Origin: an uncultured Lachnospiraceae bacterium
GTDB taxonomy: Bacteria; Bacillota; Clostridia; Lachnospirales; Lachnospiraceae
Direction of reading: 5' to 3'
NCBI GenBank assembly: GCA_910586025.1
Contig: CAJUIO010000133.1
Location: 1 to 8,476, forward strand
Length of the DNA: 8,476 nucleotides
The notes beneath the pieces are model-generated. The model was given only the letters and a program-made list of their open reading frames with translations. It was not told where the DNA came from and ran no database searches. The position numbers were made by a program, and so were the translations under genes. Positions 6,279 through 8,476 of the stretch are shown piece after piece. Positions within the stretch are counted from its first letter, which is position 1. Every line of letters begins with the position of its first letter.

Positions 6279-6943
6279 ACCGCCGCCTCAAATTTATAAC
6301 CGGAACGAATCAGTGTGACAATATGTTTCCCCTCGTCGCCTAATTTCTGACGCAGGGTTTTGATATGCGTGTCAACCGTTCTGGTGGTTCCCTCAAAGTC
6401 GTATCCCCATATTCGATTTAACAGCTGCTCACGGCTGAAGATCTGCTCGGGATTTACCATAAAGAAGTGAAGCAGTTCATATTCCTTATGGGTCAGTACG
6501 ATTTCCTGTCCATCCACGAAAACTTTATGAGAAGCCGGAGTAAGAGAGATTTTCCCCGCGTTTATGGTATCGGCCAGAAGCACGGGAGAACGCCGCAATA
6601 AAGCGTTTGCCTTTGCCAGAAGCACTTTGGGACTGAACGGCTTTGTCATATAGTCGTCAGCGCCCAGATCGTAGCCTTTCAGCTTGTCATCCTCGCTTCC
6701 TTTGGCGGTCAGCATAATAATGGGAAGATTGCTTATTTCCCTTGCCAGTTTACATACGGTAAAGCCGTCAAGGTTTGGCATCATGATGTCCAGTATCATC
6801 AAATCCATGGGATTGTTTTTCAGTATCATCAAAGCGTCTGTTCCGTCGTCAGCCGTAAAGCAGGTATGGCTGCTTCGGCGCATATATTCCGCAATGATTT
6901 CCTGTATATTCTTTTCGTCTTCAACAATTAAAATATTCGCCAT
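6275..6943 (-). CDS. OmpR/PhoB-family response regulator
   Basis: This is a cytoplasmic DNA-binding regulator of 222 residues, counted from MANILIVEDE. The receiver domain (about 3-115) has acidic residues E8 and D9, phosphorylation site D52 in LDIMMPN, T79 and K101. A winged-helix DNA-binding domain (about 130-220) includes the recognition-helix region with TRTVDTHI and ends in SGYKFE. The frame is open upstream to a TTG at 6961, but I chose the ATG at 6941-6943. AAAGGGG (6952-6958) lies 8 bases before it, and the receiver fold begins right after it. The gene overlaps the kinase gene by four bases and starts 43 bases after the preceding permease. No terminator is visible in that gap, so it may be co-transcribed with the upstream exporter. 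PhoB-type winged helices bind tandem 11-bp sites, exactly what lies upstream of the second exporter. Confidence 0.95.
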   Translation of the reverse strand: MANILIVEDEKNIQEIIAEYMRRSSHTCFTADDGTDALMILKNNPMDLMILDIMMPNLDGFTVCKLAREISNLPIIMLTAKGSEDDKLKGYDLGADDYMTKPFSPKVLLAKANALLRRSPVLLADTINAGKISLTPASHKVFVDGQEIVLTHKEYELLHFFMVNPEQIFSREQLLNRIWGYDFEGTTRTVDTHIKTLRQKLGDEGKHIVTLIRSGYKFEAAV

Positions 6944-6986
6944 GAGGCAGGCCCCTTTCAAAATTTGAGACTGTCGCCGTGTTTAT

Positions 6987-7778
6987 CTAAATATGCAGAT
7001 CTTTTCTTTCAAACAGCAAAATTCCCAACAGGTACAGGATAACAGAGCCCGCAAAAAGCATAAATATGCCGGCGGCCGCACCGCTTTCGCCGGCGATAAT
7101 GCCGTCCGGATCAAACAGGGTGAAAAATGTGAAATACTTTGCGTTTTCCGCATTTCCGCCGACATTTGCAAGCATCTGCAATACATACATAAAGGCCGGT
7201 ATACCGGCTCCAAAGGCAACGCTGTATTTGGTGTCGGAAAAAATGCAGGAAGAAAGAAAGCATATGCTTCCGATAAATAAATGCAGGCATAATAATCCCG
7301 TGTTCAATACAAGTAATGCTGTGAGATCTAATTCCCCCGGAAAGCCGCTTACGGCACAGATTAATTCTACAATTGTACTGTAAATAACAAGCAGCAGAAT
7401 TCCGCTCACAAGCACTGTCATTTGTGTAAATGCGATGGTACGGCGCTTTATGGGTGCGGCGACCAGCGAAACCATGGAACCCTTATCCACATATTTTGCA
7501 ATCAGGGCATTTCCCCGCAGTATGCAAAACAGCATAGGAAAAATCAGCAGTATAAATCCATAGAGGTAAGATACCATAAAGCCCAAAAGGCTTGCGGCGT
7601 TTGTCTTCATGCCGACAGCCGCCATCAGCTCCGGCATGGCTTCCGCAAAGCTGTCCAGCATTTTCATCATTTGAGGGTCGTACATATTGATGATAATAGA
7701 AACATACATGGTAATAATTGCACAAAAGATGATAAGCAGCTTTACGCTTCCCCGTATCTCGCGTTTGTATAATGTCAT
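6987..7778 (-). CDS. ABC-2 type exporter permease (six TM segments)
   Basis: This membrane subunit partners the overlapping upstream ATPase. The 263 residues contain hydrophobic segments at about 12-32, 66-87, 115-140, 152-178, 185-205 and 235-255. Between the second and third lies the cytoplasmic stretch AKYVDKGSMVSLVAAPIKRR, the usual position of the ATPase-coupling element in ABC-2 permeases. The loop after TM1 has only about 33 residues, unlike the roughly 100-residue external domains of the two permeases at 2076-4079, so this is a different transporter type. The ATG overlaps the ATPase stop by four bases (ATGA), with GGAGG (7785-7789) 6 bases upstream. As the only permease visible it may form a homodimer. 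The substrate is unknown. The gene ends 43 bases before the regulator start. Confidence 0.88.
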   Translation of the reverse strand: MTLYKREIRGSVKLLIIFCAIITMYVSIIINMYDPQMMKMLDSFAEAMPELMAAVGMKTNAASLLGFMVSYLYGFILLIFPMLFCILRGNALIAKYVDKGSMVSLVAAPIKRRTIAFTQMTVLVSGILLLVIYSTIVELICAVSGFPGELDLTALLVLNTGLLCLHLFIGSICFLSSCIFSDTKYSVAFGAGIPAFMYVLQMLANVGGNAENAKYFTFFTLFDPDGIIAGESGAAAGIFMLFAGSVILYLLGILLFERKDLHI

Positions 7779-8476
7779 TTGCTACCTCCGTAATAACTCA
7801 TAAAGATTTCCTCCAGACTTTGCTTTGTCGTAACGGTGACCTTCTCCCCGCTGCATATACCGCCGAAATCAGCGGCAAATGCTTTTGCGGAGGCTTCGTT
7901 TTCAAGCGTTACCGTGTAACTGCGGGTATGACGTTCATGCAATGCCGCAGCAGAATCAACGGATATCATTCTGCCTTTCCGTATAATCCCGATGCGGTCG
8001 CAGGTCCGTTCCACTTCCTCAAACATATGGCTTGACATCAAAACCGTTTTTCCCCGTTCCTTTTCTTCCGCGACTAAATTAACAAACCTGCTTTGCATCA
8101 GCGGGTCAAGTCCGCTGGTTGGCTCGTCGAGAATCAGAATATCCGGATCATGCATAAATGCGGCAACGATTCCAAGCTTTTGTTTCATTCCTTTGCTCAT
8201 TTTTTTAATCTTGCTTTTGGGGTCTAATTCAAAACGCTCCAGCAATTCCCCCATACGGCTCTGTGTACCGATTTTACGATATTCTGCTATGAATTTCAAA
8301 AACTCCGTACCCGACAGGTCATCAAAAAAGCTGATTTCACCGGGAATATACCCAAGCCTTGCCTGTACCTTATCACGTTCACGCCAACAGTCCAGGCCGT
8401 TAATGGAGCATTTTCCTGACTGGGGTTTTAGAAATCCCATCAGGTGGCGTATGGTTGTCGTCTTTCCTGCGCCATT
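7775..8476 (-). CDS. ABC exporter ATP-binding protein, N-terminus beyond the window
   Basis: This is the nucleotide-binding subunit for the permease that follows. The frame is open to the window edge. The first visible residues, NGAGKTTTIRHL, complete most of the Walker A motif, so about 35-45 N-terminal residues are missing and the internal ATG at 8440 is not the start. The 233 visible residues show signature MSKGMKQ (93-99), Walker B DILILDEPTSGLDP (112-125) and H-loop histidine H150. Before the signature, LGYIPGEISFFDDLSG (41-56) resembles the Y-x-P-G-E variant found in a clade of multidrug-type ABC-2 ATPases, where many relatives have P-Q at the Q-loop. The C-terminal part is a typical exporter extension ending in a LEEIF helix. 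It is not closely similar to the ATPase at 4079-4927, so the window holds two separate exporter systems. Confidence 0.95.
   Translation of the reverse strand, partial: NGAGKTTTIRHLMGFLKPQSGKCSINGLDCWRERDKVQARLGYIPGEISFFDDLSGTEFLKFIAEYRKIGTQSRMGELLERFELDPKSKIKKMSKGMKQKLGIVAAFMHDPDILILDEPTSGLDPLMQSRFVNLVAEEKERGKTVLMSSHMFEEVERTCDRIGIIRKGRMISVDSAAALHERHTRSYTVTLENEASAKAFAADFGGICSGEKVTVTTKQSLEEIFMSYYGGSK

Noticed and set aside
6944..6961. TTG start giving the response regulator six extra N-terminal residues
   Set aside because: The AAAGGGG ribosome binding site lies within that extension and points to the ATG at 6943. The receiver domain also begins right after this ATG.

Overview
The window looks like part of a Clostridia-type Firmicute chromosome, plausibly a gut Lachnospiraceae relative. 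This rests on a T-box leader in front of an aminoacyl-tRNA synthetase gene, strong AGGAGG-type ribosome binding sites, moderate GC, and OmpR-family two-component genes packed with ABC-2 type exporters. I cannot assign a genus from sequence alone.

Left part (1-1910, plus strand): the 3' end of a T-box riboswitch (antiterminator, then terminator with a T tract) controls a threonyl-tRNA synthetase gene, thrS. The enzyme keeps its editing, catalytic and anticodon-binding domains. It lacks nearly all of the N-terminal TGS domain and has an unusual Cys-Cys pair in motif 2. A convergent intergenic segment (1911-2075) holds a large perfect inverted repeat. A plausible thrS terminator overlaps the 3' end of the next gene.

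Right part (2076-8476, minus strand): a continuous block reads right to left. It starts with an ABC exporter ATPase whose N-terminus lies outside the window, overlapped by a 6-TM permease. After 43 bases come an OmpR/PhoB-type response regulator and an overlapping histidine kinase with a minimal extracytoplasmic loop. A 125-base gap follows, and then a second export module: a 50-residue membrane protein, an ATPase and two 6-TM permeases with large external domains. Almost all junctions overlap by 1-4 bases or are separated by only 3 bases, which indicates translational coupling.

The 125-base gap carries a striking promoter. Four 11-bp direct repeats end 9 bp before a perfect TATAAT -10 box, and no good -35 box is present. 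This is the classical geometry of a PhoB/OmpR-family activator site. My model is that the kinase senses a membrane-active compound or envelope stress, and that the regulator switches on the downstream exporter from this promoter. The exported substrate cannot be told from the sequence; antimicrobial peptides or lipophilic drugs are the usual guess for such arrangements.

No gap without a gene exceeds 300 bases. I saw no tRNA, rRNA, CRISPR array, transposase or phage gene.
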